64,000 nt of DNA from an uncultured Oscillospiraceae bacterium (GCA_934591815.1 CAKTPV010000011.1:1-64000); one strand, 5' to 3'; counted from the stretch's first letter, positions 27,818-39,042 are shown. Numbers and translations are program-made. The notes: generated from the letters alone by a model not told the origin.

Positions 27818-28879
27818 TCAGTGTATCAGCTTCCACACGTCGCTGAACGTGATGACCGCCATCAGTGCCAACAGCAGCACCAGTCCCGCAAAGTGGATGT
27901 AGTTCTCGTATTTCGCCGGGATCTGCTTTTTGAACAGCGCCAGACCGATGGCGTTGATGACCAGAAAGAAGATCTTGCCGCCGTCCAGCGCCGGCAGGGG
28001 CAGCAGGTTCATCACCGCCAGGTTCACGGCGATGAGCGCCGCCAGATAGGCGATATTCTCCACCGCAGCACGGGTGCTGCCGGACTGCTCGCCCACCTCG
28101 GTCATGGTGGACACGATGCCCACCGGGCCGCTGAGATCCCGCAGGCCCGCCTCGCCGGTGACCAGCATCTTCAGGCTCAGACGCACCAGACGCACGAAGT
28201 CCACCGCGTTGTTCCATGTGTAGGACAGCTTTCGCCCCAGCGTGGCCTCCGCCGTCCCGAAGTACAGGCCGTAGCCCGTGTAGGGCTTGCCGTTCTGGTC
28301 GGTGTATGTCCGCGGCTCCATGGGAAGCTGGCGAAGGGTGACCTTCTCGCCGGAGCGCTCCACCACCAGATCAAAGACACCGGTCTTGTTCAGACCCAGC
28401 AGCAGACTGATGTCGCTGTATACATACACCCGCTCCCCGTCGATGCGCAGGATACGGTCGCCGGTCTGCAAGCCCTCGGCGCTCTCCAGCGGGCAGCCGT
28501 CGGCAAAGCCGACGACCACCGGCTCATAGAAGGCCTGCGCCCCGGCGTACAGTGCCAGAATGATGAGCAGCCCCGCCAGAAAATTCATGGCGGCGCCTGC
28601 CGCAAAGATGAGGAGCTTCGCCCAGAAGCCCTGATTGTTCAGAGCCGCCGGGTCGTCGGAGTCCTCCTCCTCGCCCTCCATGGCGCAGAAGCCGCCCACC
28701 GGAAACAGACGCAGGGAGTACTGGGTCTCCCCCTTCTGCTTCTTCCACAGGGCAGGCCCCATGCCGATAGAAAACTCGTTGACCCGCACGCCGCAGGCCT
28801 TGGCCGCCATGAAATGGCCCAGCTCGTGGACGGCGATCAGCACGCCGAACACCAGTATGGCCGCTAAGATATATACCAT
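27818..28879 (-). CDS. rseP: Site-2 metalloprotease RseP/RasP
   Basis: A 353-residue membrane protease. The zinc motif HELGH lies in VLIAVHELGHFMAAKACG near residue 18. A PDZ domain occupies the middle (LQTGDRILRIDGERVYV), and the C-terminal LPLPALDGGKIFF gives the third zinc ligand. It cleaves transmembrane anti-sigma factors and signal peptide remnants. The start follows AAAGGAGTTG. A longer frame upstream lacks a ribosome site. It is 13 bases downstream of dxr. Confidence 0.94.
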   Translation of the reverse strand: MVYILAAILVFGVLIAVHELGHFMAAKACGVRVNEFSIGMGPALWKKQKGETQYSLRLFPVGGFCAMEGEEEDSDDPAALNNQGFWAKLLIFAAGAAMNFLAGLLIILALYAGAQAFYEPVVVGFADGCPLESAEGLQTGDRILRIDGERVYVYSDISLLLGLNKTGVFDLVVERSGEKVTLRQLPMEPRTYTDQNGKPYTGYGLYFGTAEATLGRKLSYTWNNAVDFVRLVRLSLKMLVTGEAGLRDLSGPVGIVSTMTEVGEQSGSTRAAVENIAYLAALIAVNLAVMNLLPLPALDGGKIFFLVINAIGLALFKKQIPAKYENYIHFAGLVLLLALMAVITFSDVWKLIH

Positions 28880-28892
28880 TGCCGCAACTCCT

Positions 28893-30047
28893 TTATTGTG
28901 CGCCCGCACATCCCAGAACGGCCTGACGCGCCATTCTGTCTGCCTCCAGTATATCCGCAAGGCTCGGCCGATATATCACCGGCACCTTGGAAAGGGCCTG
29001 CTCCACCAGCCGCGGGATATCATTAAACCCGATCTCCCCCTGCAAAAACCGCTGCACCGCCGCCTCATTGGCGCCGTTCATGATGGCGCAGGCCGTGCCG
29101 CCCGCCGCCGCGCACTGCCGGGCAATACGCAGGCAGGGAAATGCCTCCATATCCGGGGCGCTGAACGTCAGGGCACCGCAGGTCAGCAGATCCAGCGGCT
29201 GATCCGGCGTCTCCGCCCGGTAGGGGTAGGTCAGGGCGTACCGGATGGGCAGCTTCATATCCGGCGTACCAAGCTGAGCCAACACAGCGCCGTCCCGGAA
29301 CTCCACCAGCGAGTGGATGATGCTCTGGCGGTGGATCACCGCCTCCACCTGCTCCACCGGCAGGTCGTACAGCCGCATGGCCTCAATGATTTCCAGCCCC
29401 TTGTTCATCAGGGTGGCCGAGTCGATGGTGATCTTGGCGCCCATGGTCCAGTTGGGATGCCTCAGGGCGTCTGCCGCCGTCATGTGCTCCAGCTCCTCGA
29501 AGGAGCGGCCGAAGAACGGCCCTCCCGAGCAGGTCAACAGCAGCCGGCGAATCTCGCGGCGGTCCCGGCAGCCTTGCAGGCACTGGAAAATGGCGCTGTG
29601 CTCCGAGTCCACGGGTACGATCTCCGCTCCCGCCTCCTGTGCCGCCGCCATCACCAGTTCACCGGCGCACACCAGCGTCTCCTTATTGGCCAGCGCGATG
29701 CGCTTTTTCTCCCGGATGGCCGCCAGCGTGGGCGCCAGTCCTACGCTGCCCATCACCGCCGTCACCACCGTGTCCGCCTCGGGCAGCGTGGCGGCGGCGA
29801 TCAGACCCTCCGGCCCCTCCATCACCTCGATGCCCGTGCCCTGCAGACGGCTGCGCAGCTCCTTGGCGGCGGCAGGGTCATACAGCACGGCAAGGCGCGG
29901 CTTATACTGCCGCGCCTGCTGCTCCAGCAGGTCTACCTGCCGGTTGGCGGTCAGCGCCGCCACGGAAAGTCCCAGCTCCTGCGCCACAGCCAGCGTCTGC
30001 CGACCGATGGAGCCTGTGGCGCCCAGCAGGGATATCGTCTTTGTCAT
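28893..30047 (-). CDS. dxr: 1-deoxy-D-xylulose-5-phosphate reductoisomerase
   Basis: A 384-residue MEP-pathway enzyme. NADPH binding is shown by SLLGATGSIGRQTLAV. Metal and substrate residues lie in PVDSEHSAIFQCL and TCSGGPF, and MGAKITIDSATLMNKGLEIIE is conserved. It starts at the ATG nine bases after GAGG. An in-frame TTG five codons earlier is less likely. The 12-base gap to cdsA indicates one transcript. Confidence 0.95.
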   Translation of the reverse strand: MTKTISLLGATGSIGRQTLAVAQELGLSVAALTANRQVDLLEQQARQYKPRLAVLYDPAAAKELRSRLQGTGIEVMEGPEGLIAAATLPEADTVVTAVMGSVGLAPTLAAIREKKRIALANKETLVCAGELVMAAAQEAGAEIVPVDSEHSAIFQCLQGCRDRREIRRLLLTCSGGPFFGRSFEELEHMTAADALRHPNWTMGAKITIDSATLMNKGLEIIEAMRLYDLPVEQVEAVIHRQSIIHSLVEFRDGAVLAQLGTPDMKLPIRYALTYPYRAETPDQPLDLLTCGALTFSAPDMEAFPCLRIARQCAAAGGTACAIMNGANEAAVQRFLQGEIGFNDIPRLVEQALSKVPVIYRPSLADILEADRMARQAVLGCAGAQ

Positions 30048-30058
30048 AGATGTATTCC

Positions 30059-30901
30059 TCAATACAGCTTCACCGCGTCCACGATCATCCAGAGCACCGG
30101 CGCGGCAAAGATCACGCTGTCAAACCGGTCCAGCACACCGCCGTGTCCCGGCAGCAGCCGCCCGTAGTCCTTGATACCGTACTGCCGCTTGATGCAGGAA
30201 AAGCTGAGGTCTCCCAGCTGTCCCAGCACCGAGCCTACAAGCCCCAGCAGCACGCACCAGCCGATGTGGAGCTGCACCTCCGTGCACAGGAAGAAAAAGA
30301 TACGGAACAGGATCATACCCGCCATACCCCCCACAAGGCCGCTGACCGCGCCCTCCCGGGTCTTCTTGGGGCTGACCAGCGGCGCCAGCTTGGTTTTCCC
30401 GAACAGCATACCGCCGAACAGCGCCATGGTGTCACTCATGAACGCCGCCACCAGCGGGATCAGCACCAGTCCCGCGCCATGCTCCAGCACCCGCAGCCGC
30501 AGCAGACAGCTGAGCGCCATGGGGATCGCCACGCCCGCCATCAGGATGGCGCACAGCACCGTGAAGTCCATCTCCTCTTTCTTGCCGTACTCCAGCACCA
30601 TGCATATAAATACCACGATGGCCTGCGCCGCCGTCAGCCACGGCATCAGCCCCTGCATGGGCGTACCTGCAAACGGCTCGCTGCGGAAGTAGACGTCCGC
30701 CACCACGAATACGGACAGCGCCGCCGCCAGTCCCCACCAGCGCCGGGTCTTCTCCGGCGGCAGCACCGCCGCCAGCAGCTCATGGCTGCCGATGATGCAC
30801 AGCGCCATGATAAGGGCCATCGTTGCCCAATCCGGTGCAAAGCACAGTACGCCCAACAGGGCGGGAACGCCCACCACAGCCACTAAAATTCTCTGTTTCA
30901 T
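30059..30901 (-). CDS. cdsA: Phosphatidate cytidylyltransferase
   Basis: A 280-residue membrane enzyme with about eight spans. The CDP-alcohol signature near the C-terminus, GQLGDLSFSCIKRQYGIKDYGRLLPGHGGVLDRFDS (shown as key blocks: LGDLSFSCIKR, KDYGRLLPGHGG, DRFDS), is complete. It makes CDP-diacylglycerol. I chose MKQRILV, five bases after AAGGAG. An ATG six codons earlier overlaps the uppS stop. Confidence 0.93.
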   Translation of the reverse strand: MKQRILVAVVGVPALLGVLCFAPDWATMALIMALCIIGSHELLAAVLPPEKTRRWWGLAAALSVFVVADVYFRSEPFAGTPMQGLMPWLTAAQAIVVFICMVLEYGKKEEMDFTVLCAILMAGVAIPMALSCLLRLRVLEHGAGLVLIPLVAAFMSDTMALFGGMLFGKTKLAPLVSPKKTREGAVSGLVGGMAGMILFRIFFFLCTEVQLHIGWCVLLGLVGSVLGQLGDLSFSCIKRQYGIKDYGRLLPGHGGVLDRFDSVIFAAPVLWMIVDAVKLY

Positions 30902-30915
30902 GCTGTCTCCTTCTG

Positions 30916-31650
30916 TCATGCCTTCACGCCGCCGAACCGGCGATCCCGCCCCTGATAATCCACGATGGCTTTATCCAGCTCCGCCCGTGTAAAGTCCGGC
31001 CACAGGGTGTCGCAGAAATAGAATTCGCTGTACGCACACTGCCACAGCAGGAAGTTGCTGAGCCGCAGCTCGCCGCTGGGGCGGATGATCAGCTCCGGGT
31101 CGGGGATGCCCGCAGAGTACAGGTACTTGCCGAAGTTCTCCTCTGTCCAGTCCTCCCCCGCCTCGGCGCACCGCTGCGCAGCCCGCAGGATCTCCGCCCG
31201 GCCGCCGTAGTTCAGGCAGATGTTGGCCTGAAATCCGTCGTAGTGGCCGCTGAGCTCGTTGGTCTGCGCCGCCAGCGCCTGCAGCTCCGGCGCAATGGCG
31301 GACAGGTCGCCGAAAAATTTCAATCGGATATGATCCTTCTCCATGGTATCCAGCGCCTCGTGCAGATAGCGCTCCAAAAGCCCCATGATGGTGGCAACCT
31401 CGTCGGCAGGACGCTTCCAGTTCTCCGTGGAAAAGGCGTATACCGTCAGATACTCCACCCCCAGTTCCTTGCAGTAAGTGGCGATATCCCGGAATACCTC
31501 AGCCCCCGCCTTATGGCCGGCAGTGCGCGGCAGCGAACGCTGCTTTGCCCAACGACCGTTGCCGTCCATAATAATAGCGATATGGCGGGGAAGGCGGTTT
31601 TTGTCCACCTCCCCCGCCGTATGGGGCGTGCTTTTACGGAACAGTGCCAT
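30916..31650 (-). CDS. uppS: Undecaprenyl diphosphate synthase
   Basis: A 244-residue cis-prenyltransferase. The catalytic HIAIIMDGNGRWAKQR region, YLTVYAFSTENWKRP and the C-terminal RPSGELRLSNFLLWQ motif are present. It makes the C55 lipid carrier for peptidoglycan. The start overlaps the frr stop by one base (TGATG). Confidence 0.95.
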   Translation of the reverse strand: MALFRKSTPHTAGEVDKNRLPRHIAIIMDGNGRWAKQRSLPRTAGHKAGAEVFRDIATYCKELGVEYLTVYAFSTENWKRPADEVATIMGLLERYLHEALDTMEKDHIRLKFFGDLSAIAPELQALAAQTNELSGHYDGFQANICLNYGGRAEILRAAQRCAEAGEDWTEENFGKYLYSAGIPDPELIIRPSGELRLSNFLLWQCAYSEFYFCDTLWPDFTRAELDKAIVDYQGRDRRFGGVKA

Positions 31651-32207
31651 CAGACGGACATCAGTTCCTTTTCCTTGTTCTCCAGCAGCTTATCCAGCTC
31701 CTTGCAGCTGTCGTCGGTCAGCTTTTGCAGGTCCTTCTCCACGATCTTCATCTCGTCCTCGGTGATCTCGGAGGCCTTCTGCTGCTTCTTGAAATTCTCC
31801 AGCGCGTCGCGGCGGATGTTGCGTACCGCCACCTTGCCCGCCTCGGTGTACTTGTGGATCTGCTTGACCAGCTCCTTACGGCGCTCCTCCGTCAGCTGCG
31901 GAAAGGCCAGACGGATGCACTTGCCGTCGTTCTGGGGATTGATGCCCAGATCGGACTCCTGGATAGCCTTCTCGATGCCCTTCAGCGCAGAGGCATCCCA
32001 CGGCGTAATGACCAGCGTGCGGGGATCGGGGGAACCGATAGAGCCGATCTGCTGGATGGGGGTGGGGGTGCCGTAATAGTCCACGCTGATGCGGTTCAGC
32101 ACGGAAGCGTTGGCACGACCGGCACGCACGGTGTCGAAGTCGTTGACAACGGATTCGATGCTCTTCTTCATTTTTTCCTCGTAGATCTTGTACTCGTCCT
32201 TTAACAT
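31650..32207 (-). CDS. frr: Ribosome recycling factor
   Basis: A 185-residue protein of normal length. The N-terminal helix is followed by VRAGRANASVLNRISVDYYG and TPLPIQQIGS-like TPTPIQQIGSI. The late segment LTEERRKELVKQIHKYTEAGKVAVRNIRRDA is typical (key blocks LTEERRKELVK and VAVRNIRRDA). It splits post-termination ribosomes with EF-G. A longer open frame upstream overlaps pyrH in another frame and is not used. Confidence 0.95.
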   Translation of the reverse strand: MLKDEYKIYEEKMKKSIESVVNDFDTVRAGRANASVLNRISVDYYGTPTPIQQIGSIGSPDPRTLVITPWDASALKGIEKAIQESDLGINPQNDGKCIRLAFPQLTEERRKELVKQIHKYTEAGKVAVRNIRRDALENFKKQQKASEITEDEMKIVEKDLQKLTDDSCKELDKLLENKEKELMSV

Positions 32208-32212
32208 AGCGG

Positions 32213-32932
32213 TTAAGCCTCCTTCACGATCGTTCCGATTTTTTCGCCGCGCAGGGCGCGGATGATATTCTTGGGGTCCTTCAGTGCGAACACCAGCACG
32301 GGGATGTGGTTGTCCATGGACAGGCTGGTGGCGGTGGAATCCATCACGGCCAGATGGCGCTTGAGCACCTCGTCGTAGGTGATGGAGTCGAACTTGACAG
32401 CCGCGGCGTTCTTGGCCGGATCGCTGTCGTACACGCCGTCGATGTTCTTGGCCAGCAGGATGATATCCGCCTCGATCTCCGCCGCACGCAGCACCGCCGC
32501 GGTGTCGGTGGAGAAGAACGGACAGCCGATGCCGCAGCCGAAGATGACTACGCGGCCCTTCTCCAGATGACGGATGGCCCGGGCCCGGATATACGGCTCC
32601 GCCACGGCCCGGATCTCCAGCGCCGTCTGCACCCGCACGTCCACGCCCTTCTGCTCCAGCACATCCGCCATGGCCATGCAGTTCATGGCGGTGGCCAGCA
32701 TACCCATGTGGTCGGCACGGGTGCGCTCGATATGCCCCTCGCCGTCCTTCACGCCGCGCCAGAAGTTGCCGCCGCCGATGACGATGCCCACCTGCACGCC
32801 CATTTCCACGCATTCCTTGATGACGTCAGCCACCTGGCCCATCACCTGAAAATCCAGACCAACGTGCTTGTCGCCTGCCAGCGCCTCGCCGCTGATCTTA
32901 ATGAGTACCCGCTTATACATTGGCTGCTCCAT
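32213..32932 (-). CDS. pyrH: UMP kinase
   Basis: A 239-residue amino acid kinase-fold enzyme. [14 protein letters not shown] binds phosphate, [13 protein letters not shown] follows, and [31 protein letters not shown] (blocks TDTAAVLRA and IDGVYDSDP) is typical of PyrH. It phosphorylates UMP. It is the first gene of the pyrH-frr-uppS-cdsA-dxr-rseP-ispG-polC run, with a GGAGGCA site. Confidence 0.96.
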   Translation of the reverse strand: MEQPMYKRVLIKISGEALAGDKHVGLDFQVMGQVADVIKECVEMGVQVGIVIGGGNFWRGVKDGEGHIERTRADHMGMLATAMNCMAMADVLEQKGVDVRVQTALEIRAVAEPYIRARAIRHLEKGRVVIFGCGIGCPFFSTDTAAVLRAAEIEADIILLAKNIDGVYDSDPAKNAAAVKFDSITYDEVLKRHLAVMDSTATSLSMDNHIPVLVFALKDPKNIIRALRGEKIGTIVKEA

Positions 32933-33069
32933 CGCATTGCCTCCTGATTTTTTCTCCCTGCTATTCTACCTTATTTCTCCCGCTTTGCATAGGGGTAAAA
33001 AGAAAAAATTTGTTTTTTCCCCGCCGTGGTGTATAATGAGGAAAACTCTGTTTTCCGGAGGGGATCGCC

Positions 33070-33972
33070 ATGGAACTCAAGCACATCGTCGGCCGCACAT
33101 GGGTAGCGGAGGGCGCCACCGCCCTGCTGCCCGTCTACTTTCTCACCGACCGGGACATTGTCCTCATCGATACCGGCTACGCCAAGTTGGATCGTGCAGG
33201 ACTGACCCATCTCATTGACGACAACGGGCTGTGTCTGCGGGGCGTCATCTGCTCACACGCCCACTTCGACCACACCGGCAACGTCCGCTACCTCCAGCAG
33301 CGCTGCGGCTGCCCCGCCGCCATCCAGCTCATTGAGGCGGGCATCTCCGTCAACACCGACAGCTACCGCGCCAACTACGTGGCGCTGACCTACGGCAAGA
33401 GCCGCCAGCTCTTTTTGGAGGAGTGCTTCACCGCCGACATCATCATCGGCCCGGAGGACGACCATCTGGACATGGCGGGCGCCCGCTTCGGCATCATGCA
33501 GCTGCCCGGCCACTCCGCCGGTCACATCGGCATCGTCACGCCGGACGGCGTGGTCTACGTGGGCGACTGTCTCATTGACCGTGATCAGATCGCCGCCGCC
33601 AAGCTGCCCACCAGTATGTTCATCGCCAAGGATCTGGAGAACAAGGAATACCTGCGCACCGTGGACGCTCCGGCGTATATCGTGGCCCACAAGCAGGTGC
33701 TGACGGACCGCACTGCCTTCCATGCTCTCATCGACGAGAATATCGCCTTCATCCATGCCAAGGAGCGGGAGCTGCTGAACGACCTCACCGACGGCATGAC
33801 CTTTTCCGACTGGATCGCCGCCTTCTGCAAGCGGGAGAATGTCCGCACCCACAACGAGCTGAAATTCAGCATGGTGGAGCGGAATTTCTCCAACTTCGCC
33901 GCATGGCTCACCGATACGGGCCGCGTCACCGTCCAGCGGGAGTTCTGCGCAAAAAAATACTATCACGCCTGA
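33070..33972 (+). CDS. MBL-fold metallo-hydrolase
   Basis: A 300-residue metallo-beta-lactamase-fold protein. Metal ligands are visible in VICSHAHFDHTGNVRYL (HxHxDH, near residue 62), in LPGHSAGHIGI and in VYVGDCLIDRD. A C-terminal helical domain of about 100 residues resembles YflN-like hydrolases. The substrate is unknown. A TATAAT at 33031-33036 and a CGGAGGGG site precede it; it is a single-gene unit ended by a strong terminator. Confidence 0.85.
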   Translation: MELKHIVGRTWVAEGATALLPVYFLTDRDIVLIDTGYAKLDRAGLTHLIDDNGLCLRGVICSHAHFDHTGNVRYLQQRCGCPAAIQLIEAGISVNTDSYRANYVALTYGKSRQLFLEECFTADIIIGPEDDHLDMAGARFGIMQLPGHSAGHIGIVTPDGVVYVGDCLIDRDQIAAAKLPTSMFIAKDLENKEYLRTVDAPAYIVAHKQVLTDRTAFHALIDENIAFIHAKERELLNDLTDGMTFSDWIAAFCKRENVRTHNELKFSMVERNFSNFAAWLTDTGRVTVQREFCAKKYYHA

Positions 33973-34004
33973 GATGCGGGTATTTACGCCTGGCCACACA
34001 CGCA

Positions 34005-34041
34005 AAAACCGCCGGTCTGCCAAAGGCAGACCGGCGGTTTT
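34005..34041. terminator. Terminator between the MBL gene and engB
   Basis: A 17 bp perfect stem (AAAACCGCCGGTCTGCC and its complement) with a 3-base AAA loop, and T-rich sequence on both sides of the convergent genes. Confidence 0.93.
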
Positions 34042-34050
34042 CCTTTTCTG

Positions 34051-34644
34051 CTATCTGCCGCAGCCGTCGCTGATGGCCGCCAGCAGTTCCGTTTTACCCG
34101 TCCCCTTCTCCGCGGAAAACGGAATGAGCAGCGTGCCCGCGCCCAGCTCCAGCGTCTCGCGGATGCGGGCCATGTTCGGCTCGATCTCGCTCTTTTTCAG
34201 CTTGTCCAGCTTGTTGGCCACCACGATCACCGGGCAGCCGGTACCCTTGAACCAGTCGCACATGGTCACGTCGTCGGCGGTGGGCTTGTGCCGCGCATCC
34301 ACGATGAGCACCCCCAGCGTGATGAGATCTGGCTCAGCGAAGTAGCTCTCCATCAGCCGTCCCCACCGGTCGCGCTCCTCCTTGGAGACCTTGGCGTAGC
34401 CGTAGCCCGGCAGGTCGGTGAAGTAGAGCTTCCCGTCAATGTCGAAATAGTTGATCTGATTGGTCTTGCCGGGGGTGGCGCCCACCCGGGCGAAGTTCTT
34501 CCGTCCCAGCAGACGGTTGATGACGGAGGACTTGCCCACATTGCTGCGTCCGGCAAACGTGACCTGCGGTTTTCCGTCACGGATAAAGGTACTTGCCTTT
34601 ACAGCTGACAGTACAAATTCCGCTTTGTTAAAGTTGATCGCCAC
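34051..34644 (-). CDS. engB: Ribosome biogenesis GTP-binding protein EngB (YsxC)
   Basis: A 197-residue TRAFAC GTPase. G1 is [10 protein letters not shown]3 is DLPGYG, and G4 is NKLDK. It supports assembly of the large ribosomal subunit. Its 5' end overlaps lon by 17 bases, the well-known Firmicutes lon-engB arrangement. Confidence 0.95.
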   Translation of the reverse strand: MAINFNKAEFVLSAVKASTFIRDGKPQVTFAGRSNVGKSSVINRLLGRKNFARVGATPGKTNQINYFDIDGKLYFTDLPGYGYAKVSKEERDRWGRLMESYFAEPDLITLGVLIVDARHKPTADDVTMCDWFKGTGCPVIVVANKLDKLKKSEIEPNMARIRETLELGAGTLLIPFSAEKGTGKTELLAAISDGCGR

Positions 34645-37021
34645 AGCGCACCTCCTGTCGTTCCATACCGGCTATGGCGGCGAGATGCTCCACCGCCGCC
34701 TCTTTCTTCGGCAGCGCCAGCGCGTGGGCAAATACGGCGTCCACCGTCTCCGCCGTCACAAACCGCAGGGCCGCCCGGACGGTCTGGTCGATCTCCTCCA
34801 AGTCTTTTTCGTTCTCCTTGGGGATGATGACCGTGCGGATGCCATTGCGCTTGGCAGCCATGGTCTTCTCCTTCAGTCCGCCGATGGGCAGCACCCGTCC
34901 ACGCAGCGTGACCTCGCCGGTCATGGCCACATCGTGGCGCACCGGGCGGCCGGTCAGCGCCGACAGCATGGCGGTAGCGATGGCGATGCCCGCCGACGGC
35001 CCGTCCTTGGGTACCGCGCCCTCCGGGAAGTGGACGTGGATGTCCTTGTTCTTATAGAAGTCCTTGGGGATGCCCAACTCCGCCGCACGGCTGCGCAGGC
35101 AGGTGTACGCCGCCTTCACGGATTCCTGCATGACCGTACCCAGATTGCCGGTCAGCTCCAGCTTGCCGGAGCCGTCCATAACGCCGGCCTCCACCTCCAG
35201 CAGCTCGCCGCCCACCTCCGTCCACGCTAGGCCGTTGACCACGCCGGTCTGATCCTGTTTGCTGTGGGAATTGTCCTGATAACGCGGCACACCCAGCAGC
35301 TCCCGCAGATCCTTCGGTGTAATGTCAACACGCTTTACATCCGTTTCTACCAAACGCATAGCGGCTTTTCGGCACAGCTTGCCCAGCAGACGCTCCAGCG
35401 TCCGGACGCCGGACTCTCTCGTGTAGTCGGTGATGACGGCGCGGATGGCGTCGTCGCTGATGCGCAGCTGGCTTTTCTTCAGTCCATGCTCCTTCAGCTG
35501 CTTGGGCATCAGATGGGTCTTGGCGATCTGCAGCTTCTCCTCATCGGTGTAGCTGCTCAGCTCGATGACCTCCATCCGATCCAGCAGCGGCCGGGGGATG
35601 GTGGAGGTGGTGTTGGCCGTGGTGATGAACATCACACGGCTCAGATCCACCGGCACCTCCAGAAAATGGTCGCGGAAGGAGGTGTTCTGCTCGCTGTCCA
35701 GCACCTCCAGCAGAGCCGAGGCCGGGTCGCCCCGCATATCACTGGCAAGCTTGTCGATCTCATCCAGCACCAGCAGGGGGTTCATGGCGCCGGCACGGGT
35801 GATGGCCTCGATGATGCGGCCGGGCATAGCGCCGATATATGTCTTCCGGTGGCCGCGGATATCCGCCTCATCCCGGACGCCGCCCAAACTGAGCCGCGCC
35901 AGCTTCCGGTTCATGGCCTTGGCCACGGAGATGGCCACGGAGGTCTTACCCACACCGGGAGGGCCTACCAGACAGAGGATCTTGCCCTTGGCATCAGGGT
36001 TCAGCTGGTGGACGGCGATGAACTCCAGAATGCGCTCCTTCACCGTTTCCAGACCATAGTGATCCCGATCCAGCAGCCTCCGCGCCTGCTCCACATCCGC
36101 CCGCTCCCGGGTGTACTTGTTCCACGGCATCTCCAGACAGACGTCCAGATAGTTGCGGATGACGGAGGCCTCCGCGCTGCCGAAGGGCTGCTTGGCCAGC
36201 CGCTCCACCTCTTTTGTCAGCCGCTTATGTACCTCCTCGGGCAGATGGGCGCGCTGGATCTTCTCCGTGTACTCCGCCAGCTCCTCGTCGCCGTCGTCGC
36301 CCAGTTCGTGCTGCAAGACCTTCACCTGCTCCCGCAGGATCATGTCCTTCTGCACCTGTGCCACCCGCTGGCGCACCTTCTGCTCCATCTGCATCTCCAG
36401 CGACAGCACATCCACCTCGTGGGTCAGAATGTCGTTTACCAGTTGGAGCCGACGGTTGGGCCGCAGTTCCTCCAGCACACGCTGGCGATCCTGATGGCGC
36501 AGCGTGATATTCTGGGCGATGAGGTCGGCCAGATGCCCCGTGTCGCGGCAGTCCAGCACCGCCGCGATAAAGTCGTCGCTGAGCTGCGGCACCAGCTCCT
36601 TATACTCGCCGAACAGGGCGTAGGTGCGCCGCAGCATGGCCTCCACCCGGGCTGTGATCTTGCCGGGGAATTCCTCCTCCAACACCTCCACATTGGCCTG
36701 TAGGAAGGGCTTCCCCTGCCACAGCCGAAGGAGTTTGGCGCGCTCCTCGCCCTCCACGAGGACCCGGACACTGCTGTCCGAGGTCTTGATGATCTGTAAA
36801 ATATGGCAGACCGTGCCTACACTGTACAGGTCGTCCTCCATCGGCTCAGCGGTAGAGATCTCCCGCTGCGTCACGAGGAACAGCCGCCGGTCGTTCTCCA
36901 TGGCGTTGTCCAGCGCGTAGATGGAGATCTCCCGCTCCACATCGAAGGACAGCGTCTGGTTGGGGAAGGCCGTCAGCCCACGCAGGGCCAGCACGGGTAT
37001 ATTCATGGTGATACGTTCCAT
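34628..37021 (-). CDS. lon: ATP-dependent protease Lon
   Basis: A 797-residue LonA protease. The N-terminal LON domain ([19 protein letters not shown]) is followed by coiled-coil helices and an AAA+ module ([12 protein letters not shown]; Walker [12 protein letters not shown]). The serine-lysine protease domain carries the catalytic Ser in [16 protein letters not shown]. It degrades misfolded and regulatory proteins. An AAAGGAG site precedes the start, and it is coupled to engB. Confidence 0.96.
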   Translation of the reverse strand: MERITMNIPVLALRGLTAFPNQTLSFDVEREISIYALDNAMENDRRLFLVTQREISTAEPMEDDLYSVGTVCHILQIIKTSDSSVRVLVEGEERAKLLRLWQGKPFLQANVEVLEEEFPGKITARVEAMLRRTYALFGEYKELVPQLSDDFIAAVLDCRDTGHLADLIAQNITLRHQDRQRVLEELRPNRRLQLVNDILTHEVDVLSLEMQMEQKVRQRVAQVQKDMILREQVKVLQHELGDDGDEELAEYTEKIQRAHLPEEVHKRLTKEVERLAKQPFGSAEASVIRNYLDVCLEMPWNKYTRERADVEQARRLLDRDHYGLETVKERILEFIAVHQLNPDAKGKILCLVGPPGVGKTSVAISVAKAMNRKLARLSLGGVRDEADIRGHRKTYIGAMPGRIIEAITRAGAMNPLLVLDEIDKLASDMRGDPASALLEVLDSEQNTSFRDHFLEVPVDLSRVMFITTANTTSTIPRPLLDRMEVIELSSYTDEEKLQIAKTHLMPKQLKEHGLKKSQLRISDDAIRAVITDYTRESGVRTLERLLGKLCRKAAMRLVETDVKRVDITPKDLRELLGVPRYQDNSHSKQDQTGVVNGLAWTEVGGELLEVEAGVMDGSGKLELTGNLGTVMQESVKAAYTCLRSRAAELGIPKDFYKNKDIHVHFPEGAVPKDGPSAGIAIATAMLSALTGRPVRHDVAMTGEVTLRGRVLPIGGLKEKTMAAKRNGIRTVIIPKENEKDLEEIDQTVRAALRFVTAETVDAVFAHALALPKKEAAVEHLAAIAGMERQEVRCGDQL

Positions 37022-37085
37022 ATGTACTCCTTTCCTCTTGGAGAAAAAAGAGGAGAAGCTGCCGCCTCTCCTCTTTGCCGGATCG

Positions 37086-38384
37086 TCAAGAGGCCGGTGC
37101 GGTTCGTTTTTCCGCCGTCCCGGTCTTGAGTTTTGCCTTGCGCGTGACCTTTTCCGGGTCGCGCTCCACCACCGGCTCCGCGCCGTTGTTGACGCAGTCC
37201 GCCGTGATGGTCACCTTCGTGATGGTGGGGTCGGAGGGGATGTCGTACATCACCTTTGTCAGCATACCCTCCATCACCGCCCGCAGTCCGCGGGCGCCGA
37301 TATTGCGCTCGATGGCCTTGTCCGCCACCGCCTCCAGCGCCGTCTGCTCAAAGACCAGCTCCACGCCGTCGTAGGCCAGCAGCGCCTTGTACTGCTTGAC
37401 CAGCGCATTCTTCGGCTCGGTCAGGATGCGCACCAGATCCTCCCGGGTCAGGGCCTCCAGCGGTGAGATCACCGGCAGACGGCCCACCAGCTCGGGGATG
37501 ATGCCGAACTTCAGCAGATCGTGGGGCTGCACCTGCTTCAAAAGCTGGCTGGTACCCATTTTATCCGCCTTGCTCTGCACCGCGTTCTCAAAGCCGATAC
37601 CCTGCTTGCCCACGCGCTTCTCCACGATCTTCTCCAGACCGTCGAAGGCGCCGCCGCAGATAAACAGGATGTTGCTGGTGTCGATCTGGATGAACTCCTG
37701 GTGGGGGTGCTTCCGCCCGCCCTGGGGCGGCACGTTGGCCACGGTACCCTCCAGGATCTTCAGCAGCGCCTGCTGCACGCCCTCGCCGGACACATCCCGG
37801 GTGATGGAGGTGTTCTCGCTCTTGCGGGCGATCTTGTCGATCTCATCCACATAGATGATGCCCCGTTCCGCCAGCTCCACGTCGAAATCCGCCGCCTGCA
37901 AAAGCCGCAGCAGGATGTTCTCCACGTCGTCACCCACATAGCCGGCCTCTGTCAGCGTGGTGGCGTCGGCGATGGCGAAGGGTACCTTCAGCACCCGCGC
38001 CAGCGTCTGGGCGAACAGCGTCTTGCCGGAGCCGGTAGGCCCGATCATCAGGATGTTGCTCTTTTGCAGCTCCACATCCTCGCTGCCGCCGAAGTAGATG
38101 CGCTTATAGTGGTTGTACACGGACACAGACAGGGCGATCTTCGCCCCCTCCTGTCCGATGACGTACTGATCCAGCACCTCTTTGATCTGCTGGGGCGTCG
38201 GGAGGTCCTCCACACTGTCGAAGCCCTCGCTGATCGCCGCACTGTATCCGTCGTCCAGAATGGACATACAGAGCTGCACGCATTCGTCGCAGATCCGCAC
38301 GCCCGGCCCCTGGATCATCCGGTGTACCTGTCCCTCCGCCTTGCCGCAGAACGAGCAGCGCAGGGACTTTCTCTCATCCGCCAT
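37086..38384 (-). CDS. clpX: ATP-dependent Clp protease ATP-binding subunit ClpX
   Basis: A 432-residue AAA+ unfoldase. The N-terminal zinc finger is [10 protein letters not shown]...RICDECV. Walker A is [12 protein letters not shown] and Walker [16 protein letters not shown]. It delivers substrates to ClpP, whose gene ends 4 bases upstream of its start. Length and domain order are normal. Confidence 0.96.
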   Translation of the reverse strand: MADERKSLRCSFCGKAEGQVHRMIQGPGVRICDECVQLCMSILDDGYSAAISEGFDSVEDLPTPQQIKEVLDQYVIGQEGAKIALSVSVYNHYKRIYFGGSEDVELQKSNILMIGPTGSGKTLFAQTLARVLKVPFAIADATTLTEAGYVGDDVENILLRLLQAADFDVELAERGIIYVDEIDKIARKSENTSITRDVSGEGVQQALLKILEGTVANVPPQGGRKHPHQEFIQIDTSNILFICGGAFDGLEKIVEKRVGKQGIGFENAVQSKADKMGTSQLLKQVQPHDLLKFGIIPELVGRLPVISPLEALTREDLVRILTEPKNALVKQYKALLAYDGVELVFEQTALEAVADKAIERNIGARGLRAVMEGMLTKVMYDIPSDPTITKVTITADCVNNGAEPVVERDPEKVTRKAKLKTGTAEKRTAPAS

Positions 38385-38388
38385 GCCG

Positions 38389-38970
38389 TTACCTCTTATA
38401 AATGACCTTATCCACCAGACCGTACTCCCGCGCTTCCTCGGCGATCATCCAGCGATCCCGCTCGGAGTCGGCCTTCACCTGCTCCACCGGCTTGCCGGTG
38501 TTCTCGGACAGGATCTTGTTCAGCCGCTGCTTGATCTTCAGGAAGTGCTCCACGTCGATCTCCATGTCCGTCACCTTGCCCTGCGTACCTGCGGAGGGCT
38601 GGTGGATCATGATCTCGGCGTTGGGCAGCGCAATGCGCTTGCCCTTGGTGCCGGAGGACAGCAGGAACGCGCCCATGCTGGCGGCCATGCCGATGCAGAT
38701 GGTGGACACGTCGCACTTGATATACTGCATGGTGTCATAGATAGCCATGCCCGCGGTCACGCTGCCTCCGGGACTGTTGATGTACATCTGGATGTCCTTA
38801 TCGGGATCCTGCGCCTCCAGATACAGCAGCTGCGCCACGACCAGACTGGCGGTGGTATCGTTCACTTCTTCGCCCAGGAATACGATACGGTCGTTGAGCA
38901 GACGGGAAAAGATATCGTAGGACCGCTCGCCGCGGTTGGTCTGCTCCACAACATAGGGAACTAAGCTCAT
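38389..38970 (-). CDS. clpP: ATP-dependent Clp protease proteolytic subunit ClpP
   Basis: A 193-residue serine protease. The catalytic Ser is in [14 protein letters not shown], the His in [12 protein letters not shown], and the Asp lies near RDRWM. It starts after CAGGAGG and forms an operon with clpX downstream and tig upstream, the classic tig-clpP-clpX order. Confidence 0.97.
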   Translation of the reverse strand: MSLVPYVVEQTNRGERSYDIFSRLLNDRIVFLGEEVNDTTASLVVAQLLYLEAQDPDKDIQMYINSPGGSVTAGMAIYDTMQYIKCDVSTICIGMAASMGAFLLSSGTKGKRIALPNAEIMIHQPSAGTQGKVTDMEIDVEHFLKIKQRLNKILSENTGKPVEQVKADSERDRWMIAEEAREYGLVDKVIYKR

Positions 38971-39042
38971 AAAATAAACCTCCTGTAAAAGATAGCTACC
39001 AGATTATACCCACCCGCATATGATTTTCAAAAGCGCTCTCTC

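Noticed and set aside
32208..32813. Long N-terminal extension of frr
   Set aside because: The extension is the shadow of pyrH in another frame, with Gly/Arg-rich nonsense sequence. frr starts at its own ATG at 32207.
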